A DNA stretch of 64,000 nt, from positions 3,004,501 through 3,068,500 of the forward strand of contig NZ_CAMTTE010000001.1 in NCBI RefSeq assembly GCF_947077775.1. Direction: 5' to 3'. The notes under the pieces were generated by a model. That model worked only from the letters and a program-made list of their open reading frames with translations. It ran no database searches and was not told the origin of the DNA. Positions 63,345 through 64,000 of the stretch are shown piece after piece. The stretch comes from Salinibacter pepae (GTDB lineage Bacteria; Bacteroidota; Rhodothermia; Rhodothermales; Salinibacteraceae). The translations under genes were made by a program, and so were the position numbers. Position 1 is the first letter of the stretch. Each line of letters opens with the position of its first letter.

Positions 63345-64000
63345 ATGTCCCGTAGCGCCCCCATCGGTCCGATTGCCATCGTAGGGGCCGGAGCTCTGGG
63401 CACGGCTCTCGCGCGAGGCCTCTCCGCAAACGGACACCAGGTTGAGGCGGTGGTGAGCCGGAACGAAGAAGACGCTCGGGCGCTGGCCAATCGGGTCGGG
63501 GCCTCCGTGGCGGGGACGACGGGAACGGCGCTGCCGGCCCCCGTCCGGCTCGTGCTGATCTGCGTGCCGGACGATGCAATTGAGGACGTGGCGGAGGACC
63601 TGGGGCACTGCGGCCATCCGTGGGGGGACACCGTCGTGGCCCACACGTCCGGGGCGAAGAGGGCGGCGGTCCTCGACCCCCTCGCCCGGCAGGGCGCCGC
63701 CCCCATGAGCTTCCACCCGGTGCAGACGTTTACGGAGGAGACGCCCCCCGAGGCGTTCGAAGGGATCGCCGTGGGGCTCGAAGGCGACGACCGGGCCCTT
63801 GCCGTGGGGGAGGCCCTGGCCGGCGTGCTCGGGGCGCAGCCCCTCCGGCTGACGCCCGACGAGAAGGCGCGGTACCACTGTGCCGCCGCCCTCGCCTCCA
63901 ACGGCCTCGTCGCGCTTCTGGGCGTCGTGGAGGAGGTGCTCGGGGGCTTGAAAGAGGAGGACACCGTGGCGTCGGGCGCCGCCCTCGTTGCGCCCCTCGT
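63345..64000 (+). CDS. Rossmann-fold/DUF2520 domain protein, partial (3' end outside window)
   Basis: From ATG 63345 the frame runs off the right edge after 218 codons. The N-terminus has a dinucleotide-binding motif IVGAGALGTALARGL, then VVSRNEEDARALANRVG and LVLICVPDDAIEDVAEDL, and later HTSGAKRAAVL and MSFHPVQTF. This combination (Rossmann NADP-binding part followed by DUF2520, 6-phosphogluconate-dehydrogenase-like helical domain) is typical of a conserved family in Bacteroidota, often annotated as F420-dependent NADP oxidoreductase-like. The reaction is unknown. It is divergent from the alanine dehydrogenase gene, with 259 bases between. Confidence 0.85.
   Translation, partial: MSRSAPIGPIAIVGAGALGTALARGLSANGHQVEAVVSRNEEDARALANRVGASVAGTTGTALPAPVRLVLICVPDDAIEDVAEDLGHCGHPWGDTVVAHTSGAKRAAVLDPLARQGAAPMSFHPVQTFTEETPPEAFEGIAVGLEGDDRALAVGEALAGVLGAQPLRLTPDEKARYHCAAALASNGLVALLGVVEEVLGGLKEEDTVASGAALVAPL

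Overview
The window looks like chromosome of a high-GC, salt-in halophile close to Salinibacter ruber (Rhodothermota, Bacteroidota-like). This is an inference. It rests on the high GC and strong GC3, on very acidic proteins (the GroES-like tail, SMC, LigA and PurF are rich in Asp and Glu), and on Bacteroidota-type envelope genes (PorV/PorQ-like barrel, BtuG-like surface lipoprotein, PorT-like barrel). Most of the window is ordinary core chromosome with short intergenic gaps. Translations of the opposite strand are often open for hundreds of codons because of the base composition, and I have left these out.

Layout. 0-1.1 kb: partial TrkA-N gene and a tRNA-Met. 1.6-7.3 kb (+): DNA polymerase III delta' subunit, a secreted TPR protein, then a vWA / PP2C phosphatase / membrane kinase-HhH triad of the YegL-YegK-YegI (TerY-P) kind. 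7.4-11.3 kb (-): a divergent GroES-like protein, a 30-residue membrane peptide, 6-phosphogluconolactonase, a PhoR-like kinase, an LmbE deacetylase and a BFD-like ferredoxin. 11.4-16.5 kb (-): a cobalamin riboswitch followed by BtuB-like receptor, BtuG-like surface lipoprotein, DUF6580 membrane protein and BtuF-like binding protein, a compact vitamin B12 capture operon. 16.8-30 kb: PspB-like protein, an OB-fold/PAS histidine kinase, a haloalkane-dehalogenase-like hydrolase with a WYL regulator, DUF2461, uracil-DNA glycosylase, TRAP binding protein, SDR, a LolA-like secreted protein, TrmH, a large TPR protein and a YaeQ-like nuclease-fold protein. 30.6-33.2 kb (+): RsmB and a PorV/PorQ-like barrel.

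33.2-36.5 kb is different. It is a small decayed accessory island with a lower-GC core. It holds a DUF421 gene with an internal deletion, a DUF433 antitoxin-like gene followed by what may be the tail of its lost toxin, a membrane-anchored coiled-coil gene cut by an amber codon, and an integron-type tyrosine recombinase broken by a 1-bp loss and a 44-bp insert flanked by 6-bp direct repeats. The small genes read away from the integrase, as cassettes do in an integron, but I could not find convincing attC core sites.

36.7-64 kb returns to core genes: LigA, a small barrel, SMC, an MscS channel, a chemoreceptor / periplasmic binding protein / porin cluster, an AsmA-like protein overlapping a convergent serine hydrolase, gamma-glutamyltransferase, PurF, two tandem sodium-dependent transporters, alanine dehydrogenase with a small partner gene, and a partial DUF2520 Rossmann protein. 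Short perfect tandem duplications (14-17 bp, two to four copies) recur in the gaps between genes across the window.

The best candidates for systems worth study are the triad at 3.8-7.3 kb, the B12 capture operon, the porin/binding protein/chemoreceptor cluster and the decayed integron-like island. I see no CRISPR array and no intact insertion sequence.
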